64,000 nucleotides of DNA from assembly GCA_009617715.1 (NCBI GenBank), contig VTFK01000151.1:1-64000 (forward strand), written 5' to 3'. Source of the stretch: Plectrocnemia conspersa (Eukaryota; Arthropoda; Insecta; Trichoptera; Polycentropodidae). The stretch's first letter is position 1. Every line of letters starts with the position of its first letter. A program made the translations under genes and the position numbers. Of the stretch, positions 26,061-38,400 are shown one piece after another. A model generated the notes under the pieces. The model worked only from the letters and a program-made list of their open reading frames with translations, searched no databases and had not been told where the DNA came from.

Positions 26061-29000
26061 TTTCCTTTACATTACTCATTGTAGAGGGTATGGCAATTTG
26101 ACTACATACAAACTTTTCGACGTCAATATATGTAAAATAATAATTGTTGTTTGCTCTTATTAATAATCGTTATATTTTTGATAATATTATTTACTTTATA
26201 GAATATGGCTTTTTTAATTATAAAGCAGAAAATATTTGCTTATAAAAATTTCTCATACAGTGAGCTCTAGTGTTATAAAATTTGGAACTATTAATATCAT
26301 TAGATATGAAGCTAATAAATAATTAAATACAATGTAACGAACTAAATAAGCATTCTAAAAATATATATTATTTTATTGTTTATTTTTCCATAATCGACTG
26401 AGAAACTTTAGTCCTGACATAGATTAAAAATATTTCAAGTGTCTATATTTTCATCATGGTCCTTAAGCACAACTGAAAAAATGTTGGAACTATATCAAAT
26501 TTGATTTAGATTGCTCAAAGGATGTAGGGTTTTATATAGAGATAATGAGAGGACCTATTTTATTATTAGACTAGCTGTTTTACCGAGAGTCGAACCTATG
26601 ACTATTTTTTAAACGACGGTAATAAACTGGTTTTTTGTCCTCGCAGAGTTTTAAGCAAGGTTCATTTTCATAACCACATGGCGAGCTTATAATTTGATTT
26701 CTAATGCAAAATAAATCAGAGAATTACTGTATAATATTTTAATATAAATCAAATATTAGAGTATTGTTCTACATCTTTTTAAATATAATATAATCTTGTA
26801 CCTACTACATAATAATTTCGTTTTGGAATGGCCATAGGCTAGTTCTAATTATCTAATTGAAAAACGATCGCTTTTACATTATGTCTATTTATAGAGGAAA
26901 AAGATCGCCTTTCTGTCACTGGCGTGACAATAATGACAAGTGACATACACAAGGTCGCCGTTGTCTAGTGATATGGGTTTCACGTTAGAAGAAAACATAT
27001 GATCAAATTGTTACAAAGTAATAAGATTTGTATTTATAAAAATGAAAGTAATTATTTATCGCGAGGCCGTCCTGCTCTTGACGGGCGAAAGTAAAAGCGT
27101 CACTTTTACACCGTGTTGGCGATCTGGCTTTACTAAGATTTAATAAGTGAATCTATTATTACTCTATTCATCTAAAGAAATATATTATAACAAATTCTTG
27201 ATAATCAGATATTATTGTTTATAAATGCATTATGTTATTTACGTATGCCAATAGGTTTTAAGAACGGATTTGATTGTTTTTCTAGTTAAAGCGGCGTAAG
27301 GCAGAAACTGCATCTGCTTCTGCTGACCATCTAGTATTACTAAGTCCTTAATATTTTTGTTATTCGAATTGCTAAAACTGTTAATCAGTCGATGTGTGGA
27401 TAAAGAAAAAAATATATAAATTCTTTGAACAAATTCGATATAATGTACTGAGGGTATGACTCGAACATTGAATTTTAAGACTTTGATTATCTAAATATTT
27501 AGCACTGTGACTCAATTTAAAAAAAATCCTAAAACCTTGGCTTTAATCCCCTTGAACGTTAACATATATTAAAATAAACGTTATTTGGTTTGTATAGCTT
27601 ATATCCAGCGAAAAATCGATAATTGATTAATAATATCAAGTTTCATGAAGCTCTGAAAATATTTTTCATTAACTTCATTACACTTAAAGAAATAAATTCG
27701 TAGTAAGTTGTGTGAGATAAATAATTTACATACGCAGATCCGATATTATATTTTTTAAATGATTCTATACATGTTATAAAATTACTATTTCTATGAAAAT
27801 CCACATATTCGTAGTGTCCCCTGAAATGCCAAACACGAACTAATACTTTTACCGTGGCTATGATTTTTATCCAATATTTTTGTTCCATGCCAATTTGTTG
27901 GAACTATTTATAATCAACGCGTCCAGCTATTGAAAAACTTTTTTTTAAAGTTAACATCAAGGAAAAATGATCTTTTGAATGCTCACGTTCCTTTAACGCG
28001 TGATTTTTTTTTCAGTCGTTGTACCTCGTCATAAATTTAGTATTACTGCGCAAAAGAACTTACACACATAACAATAAGCACATTTATTAGTTTCTGAAAC
28101 AATTAACCATTTGCGAAATTGTATAAATATGAAAATTATTCATTGAAATATTTCTGAAGTACGTCTTATTTCTGTCTTTATATTCTACTTCTACTTTTAT
28201 TAATTAAAATGTACTCTACCGTTTTATCAAATACTACATCAGGTCATAAAGCGATTATTGAGGAAAATCCAATATTTTTTCAAAAATAATTAAGCTAAAT
28301 TTTTATTTATACTATTTATCCTAAAATCCTGTCCCAATCCAGAATTCCGAAATTCTGTTTTATCATCAACTTCAATTTCTTTTATAATCAACCTATTTCT
28401 ATCTTTAAGCTAAGCACTTGTCATTCTACTTAATTGTATTTGCTCGTGGAATAGTAAAAATTTATTCGATATATCTTTTAAATTGTGGAGAAGATTTGAA
28501 AAAAAACATCTTTTATCACACCATAATTGCCTTTCAATATTCGTTATATTTGCCATAAATCTTTTTAGGAATATATTATATATCCTTCAATCTTGATCCA
28601 CTTACATATATTTTAATTGCGTTAGTGATTTCTACGATTTCTTAAAACGCTGGTATGCTAGAGAGAATTTTATATTTGTGGTCATTGAAATTAATTGTTT
28701 GGTTCCATTTTAAACCGCTTTGAAGCATATAAGTTATCACAATTTTTTGAAAATTTCATGAACATTTGCTCCATAATATACATAAGGTTACCAGGTTTGG
28801 AAAATATCAAAAGAGGACAACAAAAAAAGGCCATCTCGGAAATGTTTGTTCAAGACGGACATATTGCTGCAGGAGCTAAAAAAACTAACCTCGGACATTT
28901 TTGTTCGAGGAGGACAATTTTTTGAAGGGATCAATGTAATCAGTGTTTTATGAGCTTCGCGGTCATCTTATAAACGTTTGTACCAATAATAAACTTCGTT

Positions 29001-29216
29001 TAGACAAATCATTAATTACCTTGCTTTATTCCATTTATAACGCAACATTAATTGAAAATTTTTGTTCCGTCATTTTGAAAGTAAAGAAATTGCCTCGCGT
29101 GATAAAATGCGTTATCAATACTTGGCTGTCAAACACAAACTACGCGTCTTATATAACTGAAAATATGTACGCGCATTACAGAATGTATTTTAATAAATAA
29201 CTTTTTGTGTTTTCAG
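26061..29216. other. Region between candidate promoter and first coding exon
   Basis: If the promoter call is right, this is the first intron. It holds the MITE-like repeat at 28,790-28,935 and a GC-richer stretch at about 26,870-27,130 with GTAAAAGCGTCACTTTTAC. No exon can be supported. Confidence 0.5.
28790..28935 (+). repeat. MITE-like repeat with AAGGTTACCAGG end
   Basis: The left end AAGGTTACCAGG (about 28,786) is followed by AAGAGGACAAC, ATTGCTGCAGGAG, CATTTTTGTTCGAGGAGGACAAT. A related copy at 56,815-56,970 has ATTGCCGCGGGAG, AATTTTTGTACAAGGAG and GGAGGACAAT, and ends in GCCTGGTCACCTT, the reverse complement of the same end. Confidence 0.5.
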
Positions 29217-29416
29217 AGGCAGCGGCGATGAGCGCGGGGGCGCTGACGGCCCTAAGCCTGGTGGGGCTAGTGGTGCTGCTGTTGCCGGGAGCGCCCTACG
29301 CCGCCGGGCCCCCGCGCACACAACTATCCGTAGGTTACTTGACCGCCATCAAGGGAAACCTCAAGGATCGGCAGGGGCTCGCCATCTCGGGAGCCTTTAC
29401 CCTGGCGATAGATGAG
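29217..29416 (+). other. Gyc76C: First coding exon of the guanylyl cyclase, strikingly GC-rich
   Basis: The acceptor TTTCAG ends at 29216 and the donor GT starts at 29417. Eleven noncoding bases precede ATG at 29228, so at least one upstream noncoding exon is expected. The exon encodes the signal peptide and the first ectodomain strand (LSVGYLTA). It is rich in GCG and GGG codons in surroundings that are mostly A+T, much more so than exons 2-21. Confidence 0.85.
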
Positions 29417-32400
29417 GTAATTAACTTCTGCATTATTCTACAATAAATTGGCTAATACTGTTTGGAATGAATTTGATATGCATAAAGTATGCTTTGTGCG
29501 GATTTGATTGAAATAAAATCTTTGCCTCTTGAAACAACAACTTCAAACAATTTGCGACGCACAACGGTTTTTGATATAAACGTTTTTATAAAGGATGGGC
29601 TTTAACCTAATTTTGTTTTGTTCAACGAACGAATTCTGCGTATTTCGGTCATAGTAGATACCACCGATAAACATTTTCTTCGTTCATTTCGTATCATATT
29701 CTTGCATTTTGAAACAAAATAAAGGCGCATAAAGGACCATTCATTTTGTAACGGCACTAGTCATTCGGGTATATTGAAAACAAAAATGACAAGGTATACA
29801 AATTGTTTCATTCTAAGATTTTTTCAAATTTGCGCGGATTTGCGTATAAATCAAATAACTAGAATTAAATTATCTGCGATCGAATTATTAAACTGATAAA
29901 AATTTTGCGTCTTGAAACAACAAATACAAAATCGTAACATGAATTTCACAAAAATTTTCGACGCACACCTGTTTTCGAGATAAGCGTTGAACAATAATAA
30001 AGGCCTTTCCAAAATTTTGTTTCGTTCAACGAACAAATTCTGCAAATTTCGGTCATAGTAGACATTTTAAGACACAGAGTTTTAACTGATTACCGAGTTG
30101 AATCTCATAAAACATAATATATCTTAACTGAGATTATTTTATAAAAAATATATTTACAAACACCGAAAGAATAGTGAAACTATCGTTAATTTACAAAAAG
30201 TTATGCATTTTTGCAAATGTAAAAAAAACCGCAAAGATTAATGGGACAACCTGATATACTTCTTTATTTGCTCAAATCATTTTTTCCCTCTTCACGCTAG
30301 ATTCTCAATATCGTTTTCTTCAGTCACTTGTAAATTAAACTTTGCGTGTGTTTTATAACAGTATAGTTTGAATCTGTTTTATATTTTATGCCTCTGTAAA
30401 ATAATAATGATGTTTTCTTATATTATACATAAAAAAACTCATCAAATAAAATTATAGGATTTTTATATTTCTGAAAAAATGTTTTAACTACAGAGCGGTG
30501 CTTTACGCATTTGTTAATTAGAATCTATATAATTAAAAAATATACATTTATTGGATTTCACACAAATTTTAATTTACATAGTTTTAAGTGATATAGTTTT
30601 AAGATGGTTTAATAATTACTTATATAAAAGAAAACAAAAAGTTAAAATAAATAATGTATATTCTGAAGAGAAATTAGTGTCTTATGGAGTACCACAAGGG
30701 TCTAAATTGGGACCATTGTTATTTATTTTGTATATTAATGATATAGTAAATAACGTGAAAAAATGTAAAATTCATCTATTTGCGGATGACACATTAATGT
30801 ATTGCATAGGTGATAACATTAAAGAAATTGTAAATAATTTAAATAATAAATTAAGTATATTAGAAATATGGTTAAAGAATAATGTACTTAAATTAAATGA
30901 GAATAAAACTAAATGTATGTTTATTAATTATAATAATGTGTTAGATAATAGTACCAAAATAGTAATAAATAACTCTAGTATAGAAATAGTGGATAATATA
31001 AAATATTTAGGAGTAATTGTTGATACAAAATTAAAATTTAAAGAACATTGTAATTAGATATTAAAAAAAATTAGTAGAAAAATAGGTTTATTATCTAGAT
31101 TAAGAAATATATTAAGTATAAATACAAAAAAAATAATTTACAATAGTATAATATTGCCCCATTTTAATTATTGTGCAACACTATTAAATATGTTAAATAA
31201 ATTAGATAAACAAATGTTGCAAAATTACAAAATAGGGCAATGAGAGTAATCTTAAATAAAAATAGATTAACTAATTGTAAAAGTATGATTGATAGATTAG
31301 AATGGTTGAATGTTCAAGAAATATTGAGTATGAATGTTTTAGTATTTATATATAAGTTAGAAAATAATATGTTACCAAAATATTTTAATAAGTATTTAAT
31401 AAGAAATAAAGATGTACATAAATATAATACTAGAAATAAAGAAAATTTAAAGATAATTAAGTATAAGAAAACGAGTACGGCTAGGGGAATTATGTACGGA
31501 GGTTTTGATTTATATAATAGTCTTCCAAGAGAAATCTGAAACAGCAAAAAAATATAACGGGTTTCATAAATGGAATAAAAAAAAACACCTTCGTACATAT
31601 AGAAATAAATTATAATATTAAGACTTTATTATTGTATATTTTCATTTTTTCTTTCTGTTATGTATTTTTTTATATATTTTTATATATGTTTACTAAATTT
31701 GTTAGATGTAAAGATTAGCTATTAAGCTAAATAAATTAATAAAATAAAAATAATATAACTCAAAAGGTCCGGTGATCATTGCTCACATGGCAATTAATCA
31801 CACGAACACTGGTCATAAAAAGATTGGTCACGTGGAATATTATTGCTCACACGAACATTGGTCACAAATCGATCGAAAAATTAACAGGACACAAGGTGAA
31901 AACTAAATCAATTGATTAAAGTAATAAATTAATAAATATTCATACACTATTTTTTAAATAATTTTATTATAAACTCAATAATATACATCTTAAGTTATTT
32001 AATTTAAATTTTAACGGGACAGAAAGTGAAAAAAATCATTTGATTAAAATAATAAATATTTATATAATAATACTATTTTTTAAATAATTTTATCCGACTT
32101 TATCCAGGTTAAATAATAATGTAACAATTAGGTATTTTTGATTTAAAAATCGAAATCATATGGATAATTTTAATTATGAAAACGTTATGAAAGCTGCTGA
32201 TTTGTTAAACTAAATATATCAATAAAAATAATTATTATATGGAAAATATGTTTTTTTAACTCCCGCCATAATTCGCACCTACTCTGAAAAGTGTCTTGTG
32301 AGCGATCGATTTGTGACCAATATTCGCGTGAGCAATAATCCGCGTGACCAATATTCTTGTGAGCAATAGTCCGTTCACCACTCAAAAGTATCAATGTACA

Positions 32401-35400
32401 AAAATCTAATATAAATCTATTAGATATATGTATGTAGACCCAGTCGTAAAAAAATACTAGCATTGTGTTAACATTTATATGGTAGTAGTCTTAATTAGCA
32501 TTAAAAATCATCCATAAATGTACTTATGATAATAATATGTATTTTATAAATATATTTTTCTGAAATTTTACATTCACTAGCTGTCCCTCACTGTAGATAG
32601 CGAGTACGAATTCCTGACCCTCAACTTTTTGGGTTATAAATATTATTTTTTAATCGTTCTGATTTTTTTGATTGTAGTATTTATTTGTTAAAGCTTCTGG
32701 TTTCACTATTTATTTGTTAAAATTAATATTTCAAACTATTGTGTAACTATAAAATTGATTAAAAATGTACACTACACTGCATATTTTTATTGCTATTTAG
32801 TGGTTGGGCTACTTTTACATTGAAATATAATGGTTGCCAATACACTACTTAGAATTAAATTAAGAATTTCAATTTCTTCGCTACTGCTAAATTTTTGCAT
32901 GTGCGAGTTCAATATACATGCGGTTGATCCTAGTACATTTAGACCGTTCCCACGTTACTGTGTTTATTTGCGCACTACGTGAAGACTTTTTCATACATTT
33001 AAAACTACATGTTAATGCAGTTATACCTGTAAATAAACCACGTAATATTTTCCAGGTTTTTTATAAAAGGTTCGCACCTTAGCTAAACAATAACAAACGT
33101 TTGTTGAAAAATGTAATTTTATGATATTTACACCTTTCTAAATGGAGTTATAAGCCATGTTTATTTTATCAAGTTCAACTTATAGTTTTACTAATTGGTG
33201 TCATTTAGGAGATTACACATAAAACTGTTTTATATGTACACATTACATTGAAATCTTAACCGTTAAAGATCAGATACTAAATCTCAATCCTCGAACAAAA
33301 ATTTTAGCCACCAATCACACCGAGCCATCCGAGAAACACCGTAAGTCGTTCTGAAAATTAACCTGTTATAATCGTTTCTACAGTGTAATCAACGTTTACT
33401 TTCATTCCTCACTCATGTTATGTACCAATATATTTAATTATCTACTCAATATCTACAATACCCGCAAGTATTTCGTTTTATAAAGAACATACTATGTTTA
33501 CTAATACTAAACTCAATGTGACTATAGTGTTTGTATCTCAATATACCTTGCAACAATATCACGGGAAATAATACATCTGAACTAAAAAACATAAAATTTC
33601 TCTCCTAGAGAAATCATTATTTATTCCGTAATTGAACTATTACTCAAATCAGTTACAAAGTGTATATAATGATTAATTAGATTAATACGTATATTGAATT
33701 GATTTCAGATTAACTCCAACAAAGAACTACTGCCCCAAGTCGAGCTCATATCCAGGTGGAATGACACCAGAGGAGACACGGTGGTGGCCACCCGCGCCAT
33801 CACAGACATGGTCTGCGACGGGGTGGTGGCCTTCTTCGGTCCGGAAGGTCCGTGCGACGTGGAAGCCATCGTAGCTCAATCGCGGAACCTGCCTATGATT
33901 TCATACGTAATGTTCTCTATTCATTTATATATTCGACCATAATAACTATTCGATAATTCAATATGGACCTTCTACAGAAATGCTCTGATGCCAGACCTTC
34001 TAAGATTCCGACGTTTGCTAGAACTGAGCCGCCCGACTTGCAGGTTACCAAATCTGTGATAGCACTGTTAAAGTACTTCAGATGGCAAAAGTTCTCCATC
34101 ATTTATGAGGAAGACTGGCGAACAGTCGCTCTCAACTTGGAGAACCACGCTAAGAAACACAACATGACCGTGAATAACTTGAGAGAGGCTTTGGATCATC
34201 ACAAATGCTGTGAGAAATACATGTTGTGCTGCAAGTCGGATCATTGGTACGAAGTCATCCAAGAAACAAAAAACTGGACGAGAAGTAATTATCATTTATT
34301 ATTATCTAATAATTTGGATCATTTTTGAAAAGAATATGTAAATACAATTATATATATTCAATTAAATATTACATGGTATATAACTTCGTACGATGCCATT
34401 AAATTTAGAATGTGCCAAATGTGGTTCTAAAAATTTAGTTCTGGGAATTTTGCTATTGAATATAAAGTAAGGCAGGTTATTAGTGAGCAAGTTAGGGCTG
34501 TCATCAAAGCAGGTTTGAGATTAAAAATACAGAAGCTAGCACAAAAGCTCAACGTATCGCTTACCTCAGTTCACAGACATTTAAAAAGTTAGGAAAGGTG
34601 TTAATTTGCAGAATATAGATATCTCAGATTTTGTCTGAGAAAAAACTAGCACAGCAAATCTCAATATGCCAATAATTAATGACTCTAGAACAGAAAGATT
34701 TATTTTTGAGTCTTATTGTTATTGAAGATGAGAAGTGGATTTTTTACTTTAACAAGCGAGGTAAAATGCAATGTTTGGATGCTAATCAACCCCCAATTCC
34801 AACCCCGAAAACAGAATTACACCCTAATGCTATGCATTTGGTGGCATATGAAGGGCATAGTTCATTATGAGTTATTGGATTATAGGCAGACATTTACGAC
34901 AGACACGTATTTTGCTTGGCTAATTTTTTTAAAGCGACTCAGACCATAAAAAAGACATTCCCTTGTAAATTGAAAAAGGGTAATTTTACACTAAAACAGC
35001 ACTCGCCCTCATGTATCGAAGTATCTAAGAAGACGATAGAAAAAATTAATAGATTTTCTTGGGAATTCCTTTCTTACCTACCGTATTCCCCAGACATTGC
35101 TCCAAACGACTATTTAGATCCCTGCAACAGTTTTTAGATGGAAAAATTTTTTTACAAAAACGTATATAAAATACGACATTAAAGAATTTATTGTTTCCAA
35201 AAAATATATTATTTTTCGAATCAGATATGAAAAAATTGATTAACATATAGAGAATAATTGTAGAAAACGATGAAGAATATATAAATTAGTAATGGTATTA
35301 CACATTTTAATTTATAACTTATTTAACCCGCCCCTTAAATAACTCGGTTTTAGTCACCCATCAATTTGACGAGTGACCAAAAAAATAGATATAATTAAAA

Positions 35401-38400
35401 CATATTCGCGAAATTAGAAGGCCGACAACAAAAATGAATTGTGATATATGTGCATATCATTATATTAATAATAACCAACATATGTTACTTAAAAAAACAA
35501 TTTTTTTGGATTATTAATCTTGAAAGTTGATCTGTCAAGTTGACGGGTACCATAAACCGAGTGTGAAAGGGCCATTACAGGAATCCTTACAACTAGTTCT
35601 TATTTGATTGTCATTAATACTTTTATTTTTTTACAGTATATGTATTCTTGGGTTCTTCTATATCCTTAATCGACATGATGACTACAATGGACGCAGCTCA
35701 GCTCTTCGTTAATGGCGAATACATAGTTATTTTCGTGGACATGTTGACTTATTCACCCAAAGAAGCTATGAAATATCTATGGAGTTAGTATATATTATAT
35801 AACATTTTCATATAAGGAATTCCATTTTTTATACGAATTTATAGAACCTGATTCTCTATCAAAGCCGGGTGAGTGTGAAACTGAAGGCAACTTCAAAAAG
35901 AGAGCTCAGTCGTTATTGGTTATAGTCTCGACTCCACCGGAAGCTCAGTATGACATATTTTTAGAGAGAGTCAGGGATTATAATTTAAAAGAACCGTTTA
36001 ATTTTCCAATGCCGACAATCATCTTGGAAGCAAACTACGTCAAAGTAAGAACCTGGAATAGTTTTTCGTGTATGTTTCGATGGTAATTTGATTTGAATAA
36101 ATTTTCTTTATAGTTTGTCTCAATTTATGCAGCTTATTTGTATGACGGAGTACATTTGTTCGCAAAGGCATTGAGTGAACTTTTATTCAAAGAGCGGAAC
36201 TTAACACCTGGACGCATAAGAGAGATAGCCTCCAATGGAACTCTTATAATGGAGACGATTAACAACAGAACCTACACGAGTAAATATTATTTTATTTTAT
36301 TAGATTTGTATTGAAATGGTCATTTGAATCAAAGTGTAGTTTAAACTTACGTTTATTTACACACTCATAATCTCATGCTACTCACTCATAAGAAGGCAAC
36401 TATAGAATACTAGAAGAAAGATGTAGATATTATAATTAAAAAATATTATAAAAAAACTAGTCCATTGTAGACGTATCATGTGATTAATATTTTACATAAA
36501 TAAACCTGTGACTGGTTTGAGAATGACTTTTTTTTTATATATTTACATAGTTACATAGATCGGAAGGAGTACACATACATATAGATGTCATTTCAGATTT
36601 TTACAGGGAGGGACAAAAATTGTCCTGTCAGTGGTCATTTTTTTTAATATTTCCTTTTCATTAAGATTCGTAGTATTTTAATTAATGACATGCATTTTTC
36701 TGGCCAAATTTAAGCAGGTCCATGTTTAGAATCCACATCAAAAGCAATAAAATCGTGTCAACGACGTCGCAGCGGAAACGCTCAATTATCTAGCGTTCAT
36801 ATTAAGACTTTTTTTGTAACAATATTATGACCAATAATAAGTGAAAATCTAATGAAGCATATCTAAATCGAATTTTGACGAATAGGAGACCGCAAAAAAC
36901 AATTATCCCTTCTCAGAAGTCAAAAATCCATGGCAAAAGCAATAAAATCGTGTCGACGCTGTTGCAGTGGGAACACTCATTACCGAGCATTCCCACTGCA
37001 ACGGCGCCGACTCGATTATATTTTGTTTTTGCGCCCTCCTTATTGACTAAAATTCGGTTTGAATACAGTTTGACCAATACTCTCATATCAGAGGTCTATA
37101 GTAATATCAATAAGGATAGCTATCATATTTTTAAAACACGTGTAATATTGAAGTACTAACTAACTATGGAACAATATACGAGACGAAACGTATGTCTGTA
37201 CTTCTTACTCCCCTTATTTCCCTCTGAGAGATTAGTTGGCTCAGTTTGTATTTTGAACTCGATCTAATGAAAGTTCTAAGACTATAATTACTTTTAGAAC
37301 TTTCATTAGGTTAGGTTTGGGCTTGATAGCAAATGGACGTTTTACAACTGTCATATTGTGTGATCAAATTTTTGCGGACACTGATTATTCCGGACATATA
37401 ATATTACAGACAAAAATTTGAATTGAAAATTAAATCTAACAAATCAATTTTTTACCTTGTGAGAAAAATACAAAAACAGTTTGTTGAAGTTTTGATATTA
37501 AGATAGCAATATTAATAACTAAATTGTTATTAAAGTAAAAAAAACGTCATGTTTTCTAAGTAACCATGAACTTTCTAAAGATACGAAAAAAAATTAACAT
37601 TATTGTTTTATAATTTTCACAATTTTTAATCTTAATAGCTAATAATAATATTGTCTGACAAGACTGAAGTTCTAGTGAAAGTCCTAATGAAAATGATTGA
37701 GTATTGTAAGGTTCTGACTTACACTACCGATCAAAAGTTTACGACCATATCATTACTATCATTATAAAACATATCTTCACAATCACTATATTTAGCAATA
37801 GCACTATTTTTTCACAATAATATTTAAAAAATAACTTCACAATAAAATTACAAAATAAGTAATTAAACAAAATTATCAGTCACTATATATAGTTTCACTT
37901 AGACACAAATTACGGACAATCGAGCCACTGTCGAAAACAGAATAGGTAATAAAAACGTCACCGACGCGTGTCAACCGAAAGGCGATCGCCAACTGTTGCC
38001 TTTGGGAGAAGCTGCGGCAAATCTGCCGTTAAATTTAGTCATCAAAAAAACCCCGACTTATCCCGATAAATAAGCTCTCCCCGACTTGATTCAGGTAAAA
38101 ATGATATTTTTTTGTTAAGGTATGACTCTTGAAACTCTTGTCTACAACACTGCAAAAACTCCATTCAAAACATGCACAGGAAATACCCAAAAATCGACGT
38201 TATATTTCATTAATTGAAATGGTGCGTCTGACGCGCCTTACGAGTAATATAGACCCAAGTACTGGTGCGTCTCACGCACCTTACGAGCGGAAAGGGTTAA
38301 TATAAATTAGATAAATTACAAAAAAATAGCATTATATGAAAGATAAAATTTGTATTAAGCAATAAACTTAAAATTACAATTTAAAATAATGTTTTTAATA

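Noticed and set aside
29207..29227. An earlier in-frame Met seven codons upstream of the cyclase start
   Set aside because: It lies before the TTTCAG acceptor ending at 29,216, so it is intronic. Met at 29,228 is followed directly by a good signal peptide.
34068..34295. Minus-strand open frame over cyclase exon 3
   Set aside because: Shadow of the ectodomain exon, which is supported on the plus strand by phase and family match.
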